Part shown: positions 1 through 9,533 of the stretch, in pieces
How positions within the stretch are numbered: the stretch's first letter is position 1
Layout of the letters: every line of letters begins with the position of its first letter
Assembly: GCF_016599855.1 (NCBI RefSeq)
Contig: NZ_CP067041.1
Span: 1,674,001 to 1,738,000 of the forward strand
Length of the DNA stretch: 64,000 nucleotides
Direction of reading: 5' to 3'
Source of the DNA: Bradyrhizobium diazoefficiens
Lineage (GTDB): Bacteria; Pseudomonadota; Alphaproteobacteria; Rhizobiales; Xanthobacteraceae
The notes under the pieces: generated by a model
Told to the model about the DNA's origin: nothing
Database searches by the model: none
Seen by the model: the letters and a program-made list of their open reading frames with translations, nothing else
Translations under genes and position numbers: made by a program

Positions 1-30
1 GTAGTTCATTCTCTGAGACACTATCGTCCA

Positions 31-204
31 ATGGCTCGTTCGTCGTGGTACACTGATGAGATCGAAGGATTCGACGCCCTCGTCAACTCCGAGTCACACG
101 GCACGATCGTGCGCGTCGTTTTTTGGCCTAACTCACATCGGGTCCACATGCTGACCCCGCCGATCGCGGAATGCCCCATAAACGATTGTTTGGCGCCGCA
201 TTAA
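31..204 (+). CDS. Possible small ORF, unrecognised
   Basis: A 57-codon open frame starts with ATG, has no clear Shine-Dalgarno sequence and ends in TAA. The first half (SSWYTDEIEGFDALV) has a composition plausible for a real protein, but I recognise no family. It may be a fragment. The rest of 1-513 shows nothing else I can support. Confidence 0.15.
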   Translation: MARSSWYTDEIEGFDALVNSESHGTIVRVVFWPNSHRVHMLTPPIAECPINDCLAPH

Positions 205-513
205 ACAGCCGAGGGCCTGCTCGCATGGAGCAAAATGCGACCTGCGTCGATCGGTCGCCAGTCTGATCGAGCTCATTTAGCTCGTAGCAGTGAGGCCGGC
301 GACATCGAAAGCTCGCGCAGGTCGCTGAGGAAGCGGGTTTCATTAAACGTTGAGCCGTCACCGTCAGCTAGGAGCCAAGCGGAGATCTGGCGACCTCTCG
401 ATGGTGTGAACGAACGCGTCATTGGACCTTCAAATTGTCAGCGTATCTACTTTTGGTTGTTGGCTGCGGCGGCTCCGTTCCTTGCCGCTGAACTGCGTGG
501 TGGAGGATGTGAC

Positions 514-1074
514 ATGGTGACGACGTGTGAGGTTTCGGTCGACGATGCCGCAACGGTGACTCGGATGGTCAGTGCTCTGCTTGCCGAACTTGGGGCCGGT
601 CACGTGGAGGCCGGAGTGGATACTCAACTGGTTGCGGAACTGCTTGCCATGAAGGAGCGCATCTCGGGGTTTCTTGCTTTTGCGGAGGAACACCCTGTTG
701 GCCTCATCATGCTATCGGAAAGCGCCGCCCTCTTTGCCCGCGGAACCTACGGCATTATCACTGAGCTCTACGTGGTGCCGGATCAGCGATCATCCGGTGT
801 TGCGATGGCGCTCATCGACGCGGCCGTTACCCTCGGGACCACAAAAGGCTGGGGCCAACTCGAGGTGGGAGCGCCAAGGCAGCCGATGTGGAACCGCAGT
901 CCCAACTCAGCATTGTACTTGAAGCTCGGCTTCTCAGAGATTGGTCCGCGCCTCAAATTGCCGTTGCACGGCCCAGCTCAGGGTAGCCCTGCGGCTCCAA
1001 CCCGGCTGGAGCCTCGGCGGCGCCGCGCACCGCGACGCGCTATTCCGGACTCAACCGTTGCAACATTTGCATAA
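514..1074 (+). CDS. GNAT family N-acetyltransferase
   Basis: Predicted cytoplasmic acetyl-CoA-dependent N-acetyltransferase of about 186 residues. The frame is open from 235, but I chose ATG 514 because GGAGG lies 8 bases upstream and the GNAT fold begins just after it (VDDAATVTRMVSALLAELG). The acetyl-CoA loop region appears as ELYVVPDQRSSGVAMALIDAA, followed by W-G-Q-L-E-V and an N-x-x-A-L-Y-L-K-L-G-F segment, which is the classical motif B and end of the GNAT domain. The C-terminal tail after GFSEIG is Arg/Pro-rich and may be readthrough into unrelated DNA, so the end could be altered. The substrate cannot be told. It stands alone, with gene-free DNA on both sides. Confidence 0.75.
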   Translation: MVTTCEVSVDDAATVTRMVSALLAELGAGHVEAGVDTQLVAELLAMKERISGFLAFAEEHPVGLIMLSESAALFARGTYGIITELYVVPDQRSSGVAMALIDAAVTLGTTKGWGQLEVGAPRQPMWNRSPNSALYLKLGFSEIGPRLKLPLHGPAQGSPAAPTRLEPRRRRAPRRAIPDSTVATFA

Positions 1075-2279
1075 ATTGTATGTAGAACTTACGCGGATTG
1101 TGGCGACTATATCTCGCCGTCAGGCGCTTGATCTCTCACGGGGCAAGGCAGACATGCCCATATTGCTGCCTTGCGCGACCAGATCAGGTATAGGCCCTAG
1201 CTGAGCCCTTCTACGTTCTTAATTGAATCCTGCGAACGTGAAGGGCCTCAGCCGAGCCATCCTCATCACAGCCAGAACCCCGACGGCGACTTCTGTGTCT
1301 GACAACTCAATTTCGGATTTGGCCGGCCTGGACGATCAATCGGCATCGGATCGATTCCTGCGCTGGCGTATGCGTAGGACGTCCCCGTGGCGGCAGGACG
1401 TGTCCTGATGCAGTACCCAGCTCGCGATGATGGCTCATGCACCGGTAGATTCGGAAATGAGCGTCGCGCGTCCCGGCCCGTGATCAAAAAGCTCGTCGGC
1501 AAATGATTGCGGATAGTTTGCATTCTTATCGAAGTTGCGGAGGCGGCACATCCCCAACACCAATCAGATGCGAGATAACGATTGCGGCAATCGCCATCGG
1601 GCTCGTCACGTAAGCCCCCCATTACGCCAATGAAATTAGACCCGAGACAAAGCATGCAGCCTGCGCTTTTTTCACATTGCAGTTTTTGTGCGTGAGTCTG
1701 CGTTTTGCGCAAGAAAGCGTTGAACGAGCGAGCCGGCGACGAGGAGCGCTCGATTGCAGGCCCACGATCCCTTCATGCAGCTGACCATTCGGCCGCCAAA
1801 GCGCAAGCAGAAGCAGTATTTGACTGCGCGCAAAAATGCCGGCATTTCCAACAACGGGCTGAACGCGACCGACCGTCCGCGCAAGCCAATTGGATACTCA
1901 GATATGCGAGAGCGAGGATTGAGCCCCTGGTCTTGAACCGCTCGAGGCTTGTTTGCGGCGACGACGGGGCGGCGAGGAGACGAGGCGCTCCCAATAGCGC
2001 TTGTCTGAAAGGAGATCACTTGAGCTCGACGAGCGCGAGCTTGCCAAGATGGCACTCCCTTGGGCACCGCTCATCCGCTGGGTCGCAGCTCCGGTCGTTC
2101 AGTTTCAACGAAGTATGGACTACGGGGCTCGCCGCGCCGGCTGTCAATGGGTCTCATGAGACCAAGCGATCGGACAAAGTTGCGCAAACGATGCGCTCTC
2201 GGTCCCCAGGATCTCTTGACCATCACCCTTTATCGCGTCACGAGAAAAACCAGCACGGATGAGAATGGCAGGCTGAGGG
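1075..2279. other. Gene-poor stretch
   Basis: About 1.2 kb in which several frames stay open on both strands, but none has recognisable motifs, a good ribosome binding site or a convincing protein composition. I see no RNA gene, IS end or regulatory box. It is probably decayed sequence between accessory genes. Confidence 0.4.
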
Positions 2280-2801
2280 ATGACGAATGTGATTGATGAA
2301 CCGAGCAGCTTGGAACCACCGCCCGTCTTGCACAGGTCGTCAAGACGGTTTGCGTCGTGTTTCGCGCTCGCGGCCGTATCCATCGGCCTGTGTGCCGGAG
2401 CAGCCTATTTCTGGACCAATGCTGAAGAAATTTTCGAGAAGCCGTCGGTTGGTGAAGTCGCCCCAACGACAAGCCTGTCACCTGAAGATAGGGAGGCACT
2501 CTTGGAGATTCGGTCCGAGCAGCAGAAGGCTAGTGATCAAATTGGAGAGATCAATCGTAACATCGGCACGCAGCAAGACGACTTGAAACGGATGGCGGAT
2601 CAGATCGAGGCGCTGACATCGAGAATTGAATCGTTGCAGAAACCGACCGTCCCATCCTCCGTTCTTCTGGCTCCTTCTCAGCCGCCAGCGCCACCCGTTT
2701 CGAGGCCGGGCAAGCGAGCGGTCCAACCCGCTAAACCAGAAGGGCCGGTCTCGGTCGGGGGCGCGCCACTGATCTCCGAACCGAGCACGAGCCAGCGTTG
2801 A
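2280..2801 (+). CDS. Hypothetical membrane protein with coiled coil
   Basis: A 173-residue protein with a short cytoplasmic N-terminus and one predicted membrane segment at about residues 28-47 (ASCFALAAVSIGLCAGAAYFW). A heptad-like stretch follows at about residues 65-115 (ALLEIRSEQQKASDQIGEI, DDLKRMADQIEALTSRIESL) that should form a coiled coil. The tail is rich in Pro and Ser. The architecture is that of a bitopic envelope protein exposed to the periplasm. I recall similar small proteins being common in Bradyrhizobium, but I know no function. No catalytic motif is visible. Neighbours give no clue, since it stands alone ahead of nodD. Confidence 0.6.
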   Translation: MTNVIDEPSSLEPPPVLHRSSRRFASCFALAAVSIGLCAGAAYFWTNAEEIFEKPSVGEVAPTTSLSPEDREALLEIRSEQQKASDQIGEINRNIGTQQDDLKRMADQIEALTSRIESLQKPTVPSSVLLAPSQPPAPPVSRPGKRAVQPAKPEGPVSVGGAPLISEPSTSQR

Positions 2802-2810
2802 TGTCAGGCG

Positions 2811-2963
2811 ATGCATTTCTGGTGGACGGGATCGCATTTCGGCGAAACAAAGACTGGCAGCGCGACGTCGGCCAACGAAATGGAGATCGAGGGCGGCCTC
2901 ATTCGCGTCCATGTCTTCGGAGAAGAGGATATCCAGCCCTTCACTGACTTCTGTATGGACTAG
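2811..2963 (+). pseudogene. Short coding remnant, unrecognised
   Basis: Immediately after the coiled-coil gene, a 50-codon frame (ATG 2811 to TAG) has coding-like composition (IEGGLIRVHVFGEEDIQPFT) but is too short for a complete enzyme. It may be the stump of a larger gene. The remainder up to the nodD stop at 3140 holds nothing I can identify. Confidence 0.2.
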
Positions 2964-3139
2964 GGATCGACTTCGTCCGCATGGACAAGGAAAATCCCGC
3001 GAGGCTCGAGCACTTCAGCCAGAATAGTCCAATCAGGCTACGCCCTGTGCGGATGCGTACTCTCAAATCCCGTGATGCGATATGTCGTTGATCGCCGCGT
3101 GCTGTGGTTTACCAGCCACGTGTTCGAGCTCAGGCGATC

Positions 3140-4048
3140 TTATGCTATGCGGGACGCCTCCTGTAGAAAAATGCTCCGCAGCCAAATGCTGGCCGGATCA
3201 GCGTTGTGAAGTGCAGGCCACTGGACGGCCTCGGTGAAGGCAAAAACCGGCAGCGGAGCTTGGATCTTTCGCAAGGGCATTGTGTTCTCGAAATGCTTGA
3301 ACATCCTCGATGGCATTGTCGCTATACGATCAGTCCCCATTATCAACGGCGGAATCAAGCTGAAGCCCGGCACAGCAACCTCAATGCGAATCTTGAGATC
3401 GTGCTCGACCAAGAGCCATTCATCGAACGAAGGTCTGATCGTCCGCCCAAATTTGGCCGCAACCTGCCCAGTCGACAGGTATCTCTCTAATGTGAGCGGC
3501 TTATTTAGCTGCTTGTTCGTGCGGCAGCCGACGTACACGTAGCTTTCGTCAAACAGCGGCATTTTGGGATGCGTGCGCGACATGAACAATTCCGGACAAA
3601 CTAAGAAGTCAATCTCACCGCGCCGGAGAAGCTGATCGGGGTCCTCTTCGGGTGGCAGCAAGTCGAAAGAGACGGCGGGAGCTTCCTGCGCGACGCGGTC
3701 CACGACCTTTCGAAGAAACACGGTCATCATGAAATCGGAAAGGATGATCCTGAAGCGGCGATTCGATTCGGCCGGCTTGAATCCGTCAGGAGAAATAATG
3801 GAGAGTTGGATGTGCGACAGAGCCTCGCGAACTGGGGCAGCAAGCGCTTCGGCTCGCGGCGTCGGAACAAGCTTGCGACCCATCATGGTAAAAAGCTCGT
3901 CGTGGAAATAGGTGCGCAACCGGGCCACGGCCGCGCTCATGGCCGGCTGACTCAGGTTGATTCGCCGCGCGGCCGCGGTGAGGTTCGGCTCCGTCATGAG
4001 AGCGTCGAACGCGACGAGAAGATTTAGATCAAGACCGTTGAAACGCAT
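3140..4048 (-). CDS. nodD: NodD, LysR-family activator of nodulation genes
   Basis: A LysR-type regulator of 302 residues. The N-terminal helix-turn-helix covers about residues 9-65 ([34 protein letters not shown]) and matches rhizobial NodD proteins, which bind nod boxes and switch on nod operons with plant flavonoids. The substrate-binding part ends in the NodD-typical [16 protein letters not shown] and then SRIA, a few residues shorter than the NodD1 proteins I recall. ATG 4048 reads [12 protein letters not shown], the usual NodD start. No Shine-Dalgarno is visible in the 11 bases separating it from a nod box, so NodD bound there could repress its own gene. I cannot be certain whether it is the NodD1 or NodD2 type; the lone position suggests NodD2. 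Confidence 0.9.
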   Translation of the reverse strand: MRFNGLDLNLLVAFDALMTEPNLTAAARRINLSQPAMSAAVARLRTYFHDELFTMMGRKLVPTPRAEALAAPVREALSHIQLSIISPDGFKPAESNRRFRIILSDFMMTVFLRKVVDRVAQEAPAVSFDLLPPEEDPDQLLRRGEIDFLVCPELFMSRTHPKMPLFDESYVYVGCRTNKQLNKPLTLERYLSTGQVAAKFGRTIRPSFDEWLLVEHDLKIRIEVAVPGFSLIPPLIMGTDRIATMPSRMFKHFENTMPLRKIQAPLPVFAFTEAVQWPALHNADPASIWLRSIFLQEASRIA

Positions 4049-4058
4049 GGCGCGAAGT

Positions 4059-4107
4059 TATCCATCGTGTCGATGTGCTCCATCCAAACAATCGATTTTA
4101 CCTACTC
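4059..4107 (+). promoter_or_regulatory. nod box, no target gene downstream
   Basis: A near-consensus 49-bp NodD binding site. The left arm is TATCCATCGTGTCGATG and the right arm is CATCCAAACAATCG followed by ATTTTACC. Its orientation would drive rightward transcription, divergent from nodD, but the + strand holds no recognisable gene before the convergent ammonia-lyase gene that ends at 4517. Confidence 0.9.
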
Positions 4108-4516
4108 TCGGGAGTTGCGGCAAATCTTGGATGGAGAGTTAGAGTCGAGACATAGCAGGATGATGACGAACTGCTGCACGCAAACCTTGGTATAGCTTTC
4201 CCAAACCTTCGTATATCAGCTACTTGCTTCCGTACAATCGAAGAGCCCTCCGACTTCGCTTTGGGTTTGCCGCGAAAGGCGAGCAGGTGACTGCAGTGTT
4301 CAACTGGATCCGCAAGCCGGCAAAGGAGTCGCGAACGATTCCAGAGTGCAGAAGGACTTTTGAAATCCACATGCAATGGCCGGTGATCGCGAGGCATGTG
4401 AAGAACCGAAAGCGCTGTCGCACCGCGACCACCGGACGCAGGGCTGTCATGGGCGGCCACTGCAAACCCCATAAATGTCAGACAACTCGGCATATTATGT
4501 GCGATCCTCAGCCGGT
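4108..4516. other. Gene-free stretch downstream of nod box
   Basis: About 400 bp where a nod operon would be expected. Open frames exist on both strands, but none resembles nodA, nodY or any Nod protein, and none has a good ribosome binding site. The target operon has probably been lost. Confidence 0.5.
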
Positions 4517-5704
4517 TCAGCCGGTCAAGTCCTCGGGGCGAGCGCCCACGAGTTTCTCATAGAGCGCTGGATCAGTCGCGCCCTCGGTATTGATCAGGAA
4601 GACACAGGCATTTGACTCGAGCCCGATCTCCGCACGCAGCGCTGGATCGCCCGCCACCTTTGCCAATCCGGCGAGACCGACTGCGCCACTTTCGCCGGCG
4701 ACGATCGCCGGGTCGCCGTTAACGGGATAAGCAAGCTGCTTCATCATCGTAACGGCCTCGGCATCATCGACGGTCATAAAGGCATCGGCAACGCGTGAGA
4801 GGATGCGCCAGGCAACAAGTGATGGCTCGTAGCATTCAAGCATCGCCATAACAGTTGGTCTGTCGTGCGGCACCTTCACGATCTGGCCGGCCTTGGCGCT
4901 CTCGAGAAGGCAGGCCGCTCGATCCGGCTCCACCACAGTGAAGAAGGGTCTGTCCTTTCCGAATACAAGCGAAAAATGAGCGGCAGTCGCCGCTGCGATG
5001 CCGCCAACACCGGCCTGGACAAACACGTGGGTTGGAGGCTTCGGCAGTGCTGCAAGGGCCTCACGAAGCAATGCCGTATAGCCTTGCATAACGAGGTGAG
5101 GAATCCGTTCGTAACCTGGCCAAGATGTGTCTGAGACCACAATCCAGCCCCGTTCGCTGGCGATTTTCGATGCCGACGCAACGGAATCATCGTAATTGCC
5201 CTGAACACGTTCGATACGGGCACCATACCGCGCGATCGCTCGGCAGCGCTCATCGCTGACTCCAGCATGAACAAAGATGACGCAGTTTGCGCCGACGAGT
5301 TGCGCGCCTTGTGCGACCGATCGGCCGTGGTTGCCGTCGGTGGCACATGTCACGGTGATGCCCGCGGCGACCGTGGCGACCTCCGGCGAGCGCCATTCGG
5401 AAATATCCACTGGACGGCCCCACCGTTGCGACGCGAGCCCAAGGACGAGCTGTATGACTGCATAGGCCCCACCAAGTGCTTTGAAGCTACCGAGACCCAG
5501 TCGTTGTCCTTCGTCCTTGACGTAAATGGATCCGACATCCAGACGACACGCAACGGCAGGAAGTGAAACCATCGGGGTAGGGGCCGCTCCCTGCCTATGC
5601 TGGAGAAAGTGCTGCACTGCCAGGGCAGCCTCGACGCCGAGAGCATCGGCATCGGAGGAATCGAGCGGCAATCGATAGTCACTGAGGGTATTGCGGAGCA
5701 ACAT
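4517..5704 (-). CDS. Diaminopropionate ammonia-lyase
   Basis: A fold-type II PLP enzyme of 395 residues, the usual length for diaminopropionate ammonia-lyase, which converts 2,3-diaminopropionate to pyruvate and two ammonia molecules in the cytoplasm. The PLP-binding lysine lies in GLGSFKALGGAYAV (Lys about 75). The D-G-N-H-G-R-S-V-A loop at about 124-132 and the glycine-rich phosphate loop VGGIAAATAA further on match the family, and AYPVNGDPAIVAGESGAVGL is the C-terminal signature. The start is the first ATG of the frame; no strong ribosome binding site is visible. Flanking genes are unrelated. A different threonine-dehydratase-like activity is possible but less likely given the length and motifs. 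Confidence 0.85.
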   Translation of the reverse strand: MLLRNTLSDYRLPLDSSDADALGVEAALAVQHFLQHRQGAAPTPMVSLPAVACRLDVGSIYVKDEGQRLGLGSFKALGGAYAVIQLVLGLASQRWGRPVDISEWRSPEVATVAAGITVTCATDGNHGRSVAQGAQLVGANCVIFVHAGVSDERCRAIARYGARIERVQGNYDDSVASASKIASERGWIVVSDTSWPGYERIPHLVMQGYTALLREALAALPKPPTHVFVQAGVGGIAAATAAHFSLVFGKDRPFFTVVEPDRAACLLESAKAGQIVKVPHDRPTVMAMLECYEPSLVAWRILSRVADAFMTVDDAEAVTMMKQLAYPVNGDPAIVAGESGAVGLAGLAKVAGDPALRAEIGLESNACVFLINTEGATDPALYEKLVGARPEDLTG

Positions 5705-5794
5705 GGCGTTATGTTGTGTTGACCAAATTCAGCGGCATACATGCGATGGCGGGCGGCAGAGCAGAGCGGTTCATTCCATTTCAGGCGCTTGATG

Positions 5795-6250
5795 TCAGGC
5801 TGCCTTCTCCGACCAATACCGACGACGCAACTCCTGCTTCATGAGCTTGCCAGTCTGTGAACGCGCAACCTCGTGCAAGATCGATGCTGCAGGGCGCCTT
5901 GTAGCCTGCAATTCGATTCTTCATGAAAGCGATGAGTTCTTCCGCCAAGTTATCGCTGCCCTCCATGCCTGGCAGCAATTGCGCTATGGCTTTGACCTGT
6001 TCGCCCATATCTGGATCGGGGATCCCTATGGCGGCTACATCCGCGATCGCAGGATGAAGCACGAGAACGTTTCGATCTCTTGAGGACGGATATTGACCCC
6101 GCCTGAGATGATCATGAACGCCTTGCGATCGGTCAAGAAAACATACCCGTCCGACGTGTCCGATATCGCCGACCGTCGTCCAATGCGTCATGATGAGGGC
6201 CGGGCGGGCCGGATTTGTTAGCGCGTGGGTGCCCGAATACATCAACACGT
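5795..6250 (-). pseudogene. Acyl-CoA synthetase C-terminal remnant
   Basis: Pieces of the C-terminal domain of an AMP-forming acyl-CoA ligase are found in more than one reading frame. From 5' to 3' on the minus strand there is WTTVGDIGHVG, then FLDR, then VLVLHPAIADVAAIGIPDPD followed by FMKNRIAGYKAP. In another frame comes the end KLMKQELRRRYWSEKAA with a stop at 5795. The large adenylation domain is missing and at least two frameshifts are needed, so no enzyme is made. It probably belonged with the neighbouring TetR and acyl-CoA dehydrogenase genes in a fatty or aromatic acid degradation cluster. Confidence 0.75.
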
Positions 6251-6493
6251 CCTTGGACGTCGCCTTTCCAAGAGAGAGGCGAAATTAGGAATTTGAACGG
6301 AATTGCCGCGACCGAGCACCCGAGGGCGCCCACCCCTGCTCGGGGGCTACTGGCTGCATCGACAGGCCAGGCGAGCTCTGCAGCTCCCGGCCTTGAAATG
6401 ATTGCGATTCGAGCCTAGCCTTAAACTGACATCGACGTCATGTTACCGGGTTCCAAGCTGGTGGTCAAGCAGCCGCGGTGTTATGGGTGCCAA

Positions 6494-7165
6494 ATGCTGG
6501 AGACCGATTCTGCGTTGGAGCCGTTAGCCCCTGCCACGGCGAAGGGCGCGGCAATGCGTCAGCGCCTGCTGAACGCCTCGGCACGCGTATTCGCGCGCAA
6601 AGGATACGAGGCCACCCGGGTCCAAGACATCGTCAAGCTCGCTCGAACGTCTTACGGCAACTTCTACCGGCACTTCCGAAACAAGGATGAGATTCTGCTG
6701 GCCGTATTGCGGCCATTGGTCGACGAGATTTACGTTGCGAGTAAGCGAAGGTCGGGCCGCTCGTTGAAGGCAACCGAAGCCGAGTTCGTTGAGAATACGA
6801 TCGCGTATCTCAAGATCTATGCCCAGCATCGCAAGCTGTTGCGCGTCATGCGCGAGGCGGCGGCTCGCGGCGAGAAAGCGACGTTTCTGTCTTTGTATGT
6901 CACGGAACGTAGCCGCTTCGTAAGGCGCACCGCGACCTGGCTGACACGGCTTCAGAGCTTGGGCGAACTCAGCCGCGAACTCGATCCTGAAATGGCTGCT
7001 GAAGTGCTCGGCGCCACGATGGAGCAGGTTGCCTACATGAAATTTGATCTCGCGTCGGAAGATCCAAGCGATGCGGAGATCGAGCACATAGGGTCACACT
7101 GTGCAAAGGTCTGGTATCGTGGCGTGTTTGGTGCCGCCAATGACGATCCCGCGGCTCCCAACTAG
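6494..7165 (+). CDS. TetR/AcrR family transcriptional regulator
   Basis: A one-domain repressor-type protein of about 223 residues. The TetR helix-turn-helix spans about residues 20-70 (RQRLLNASARVFARKGYEAT, VQDIVKLARTSYGNFYRHF, NKDEIL). The remaining alpha-helical C-terminus (TetR_C type) would bind an unknown ligand. I chose ATG 6494 (MLETDSALEPLAP) over ATG 6440 because the first 18 residues of the longer form look non-conserved. It probably controlled the adjacent acyl-CoA metabolism genes, most of which are now broken; an acyl-CoA or aromatic-CoA ligand would fit, by inference only. Confidence 0.85.
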   Translation: MLETDSALEPLAPATAKGAAMRQRLLNASARVFARKGYEATRVQDIVKLARTSYGNFYRHFRNKDEILLAVLRPLVDEIYVASKRRSGRSLKATEAEFVENTIAYLKIYAQHRKLLRVMREAAARGEKATFLSLYVTERSRFVRRTATWLTRLQSLGELSRELDPEMAAEVLGATMEQVAYMKFDLASEDPSDAEIEHIGSHCAKVWYRGVFGAANDDPAAPN

Positions 7166-7533
7166 CATCCGTTCTGCCATCGATCGAACCTGTGTGTCGT
7201 AGCCAAACAGGCGCGATGCCGCTTGTTGCTGAAGTCTGCCAGAGATCGCGAACAGCGTTCGAGCGGTGGCAATCATCCAAAAGGTCAGGTGGACAGGCTT
7301 GGCCCTGCGCTCCGCGGGTCGGCTTGACGATGCGCTTCTTCAGTAATATGACATCAATATCACTTTTAGCGCCGGTGCAGAAGCGCGAACATTCAACAGG
7401 GGAGGAGCCGATCAATTCGGCAAAAACTAATAAAGCCAGATACTTCACTGTGTTTCCGTGTCGTCCTTAGCGCAGTCGCGCTCCCCGTCTTGAGGTCGCC
7501 TGGGCGAATAGTCGATAGGCGCGCGCAGTGATC

Positions 7534-7910
7534 ATGACTGAAACGCAAGCCGCCATTCGCGACGAGGTGCGCAAGTTCGCACGGGAGCGCGTTGCGCCCT
7601 TCGCTCGCGATTACGAAGAAGCCAAGCAACACCCATCGCGGTTGTTTGAGGAACTCGCGAGCCGCGGACTTATGGGGATCACGGCGCCCGAAGCGGTCGG
7701 CGGAGCAGGCGCCGACTATGTTTCGTGCGCGCTCTCGCTTATTGAAATCGCCGCGGCTGACCGGTGCTCTGTCTACCATTTTGAACATTCAAAACACTCT
7801 GATCGTTTCAGCCCTGCTCAAGGACGGCACGCCAGCTCAGCAAGCTGGATTTCTGCCCTCCCTCATCTCTGGCCGAATGATTGGTGCATTCGCGGCGCGA
7901 TTGCGCTCTG
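7534..7910 (+). pseudogene. Acyl-CoA dehydrogenase N-terminal remnant
   Basis: The first about 78 codons encode a typical acyl-CoA dehydrogenase N-terminal alpha domain (AAIRDEVRKFARERVAPFAR, FEELASRGLMGITAPEAVGG). The frame then shifts near 7770, and the continuation (GALSTILNIQNTLIVSALL, GFLPSLISGRMIGAFA) is read in another frame before homology stops around 7910. The beta-barrel core and the C-terminal helices with the catalytic Glu are absent. It is inactive. ATG 7534 follows GTG 7528, and either could have been the start. Confidence 0.8.
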
Positions 7911-8139
7911 TCACCCCCTCGGTGCCCCGGGTGTGAAGCTCCTTTCAACCCTGGTCCATGCTCTGAGGGTTCGGGCAAGCGATATGGGCTTCAGACGATG
8001 TGCGAGGGCGGCGGCATCGCGAACGTGACCATCATGAGGCTTTGGCGTGATCTTCCGGACGTGCTGACGGGTCGCGATCAAGAGCCAGGAGTAGAACGTC
8101 AAAACAAAATAAAAGCGAAACCCAACAAGGAGAGATTAT

Positions 8140-9351
8140 ATGTTTGTAAGGATTATAGGGACGATCGCTCTGGCGGCAGCGGCAATCACGCTCGCCTCGG
8201 GCGTCGCGTTCGCGCAGAAGAAGTACGACACCGGGGCGACCGATACGGAGATCAAAGTCGGCAATCTCATGCCCTACAGTGGCCCAGGATCCGCCTACGG
8301 CGTCATCGGCCAGGTGCAGGCCGCATACTTCAAGATGATCAACGATAAGGGTGGCATCAACGGCCGCAAGATCAACTTCATCAGCTATGACGATGCGTAC
8401 TCGCCTCCCAAGGCTGTCGAGCAGACGCGCAAGCTGGTGGAGGGCGATGAAGTCCTGCTCATATTCGATCCGCTGGGCACAGCGAATAACACAGCCATCC
8501 AGAAATACCTGAATTCCAAGAAGATCCCGCAGCTCTTCGTCGCGTCGGGCGCTACCAAATTCAATGACCCCAAGAACTTTCCCTGGACCACGGGTTGGCA
8601 GCCCTCCTACCAGAGCGAGGCGCATGCCTATGCGAAGTATATCTTGAAGGAAAAGCCGAACGCCAAAGTCGCCGTATTCTTCCAGAACGACGATCTCGGA
8701 AAGGATTACCTGAAGGGACTCAAGGACAGGCTCGGCGCGAAGATCGTCGCCGAGGAAAGCTACGAAACTTCGGAGCCGACGATCGACAGTCATATCGTCA
8801 AGCTCAAGGCGACGGGGGCCGATACCCTGGTCAACATCAGCTCTCCCAAGTTTGCCGCTCAGGCAATCAAGAAGATCGCTGAAGTCGACTGGAAGCCGCT
8901 GCATATTCTCAGCAACATTTCGGCGTCTGTGGGCAGTGTGATCAAGCCTGCCGGCTTCGAGAACGCGCAAGGCATCATTTCTGCCACTTACTTGAAGGAT
9001 CCGGCGGATCCGCAGTGGGACAATGATCCCGGAATGAAGGAGTTTCAGAGCTTTCTTGGCAAATACTATCCGGAAGGCAACAAACGCGACATTTTGCTGA
9101 TTACCGGCTACGCACTTGCGGAGACCCTGGCGCAAACCTTGAAGCAATGCGGTGACGACCTCACGCGCGAGAACGTCATGAAGCAGGCTGCGAACCTGAA
9201 GGATTGGCGCACCGAGGCGCTGCTGCCGGGGATCTACGTGATCACCTCGCCGACCGACTTTGCTCCGATCACCCAACTTCAGCTGATGCGCTTTGGCGGC
9301 GAAAAATGGCAGCTGTTCGGCGACGTGATCAACGGGGACACGGCCGACTAG
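8140..9351 (+). CDS. Branched-chain amino acid-type ABC transporter substrate-binding protein
   Basis: A periplasmic binding protein of 403 residues from the Leu/Ile/Val-binding (Peripla_BP_6) family. The signal peptide at 1-26 ends ASGVAFAQ. The mature protein contains GNLMPYSGPGSAYGVIGQ and MINDKGGINGRKI, which are hallmarks of this family, and keeps normal length. A strong AAGGAGA lies 7 bases before ATG 8140. No permease or ATPase gene follows, so the other transporter parts must come from elsewhere or be lost. Relatives close to acyl-CoA genes often bind aromatic acids; that is an inference from context. It is the best-preserved gene of this catabolic block. Confidence 0.88.
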   Translation: MFVRIIGTIALAAAAITLASGVAFAQKKYDTGATDTEIKVGNLMPYSGPGSAYGVIGQVQAAYFKMINDKGGINGRKINFISYDDAYSPPKAVEQTRKLVEGDEVLLIFDPLGTANNTAIQKYLNSKKIPQLFVASGATKFNDPKNFPWTTGWQPSYQSEAHAYAKYILKEKPNAKVAVFFQNDDLGKDYLKGLKDRLGAKIVAEESYETSEPTIDSHIVKLKATGADTLVNISSPKFAAQAIKKIAEVDWKPLHILSNISASVGSVIKPAGFENAQGIISATYLKDPADPQWDNDPGMKEFQSFLGKYYPEGNKRDILLITGYALAETLAQTLKQCGDDLTRENVMKQAANLKDWRTEALLPGIYVITSPTDFAPITQLQLMRFGGEKWQLFGDVINGDTAD

Positions 9352-9533
9352 GCCACTCGCAGAGAACCGCAGCGCATGCCTTCGGCAGAGCGAAAGGTAT
9401 GCGGCGTTTGCAATCGGCAGCGTTCGGTCACGAAAAGCCCGAACGACCCGACCGCAGCCATCCAGTCGCACACTGTCGGCATGTTTTGCGAATTCAAGCG
9501 GCCGCGAACGTAATTGTTACGCTCGTAGAAGCG

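Noticed and set aside
8032..9471. A 479-codon frame opposite the ABC binding protein gene
   Set aside because: It is antisense to an obvious gene with signal peptide and good ribosome binding site; no motifs.
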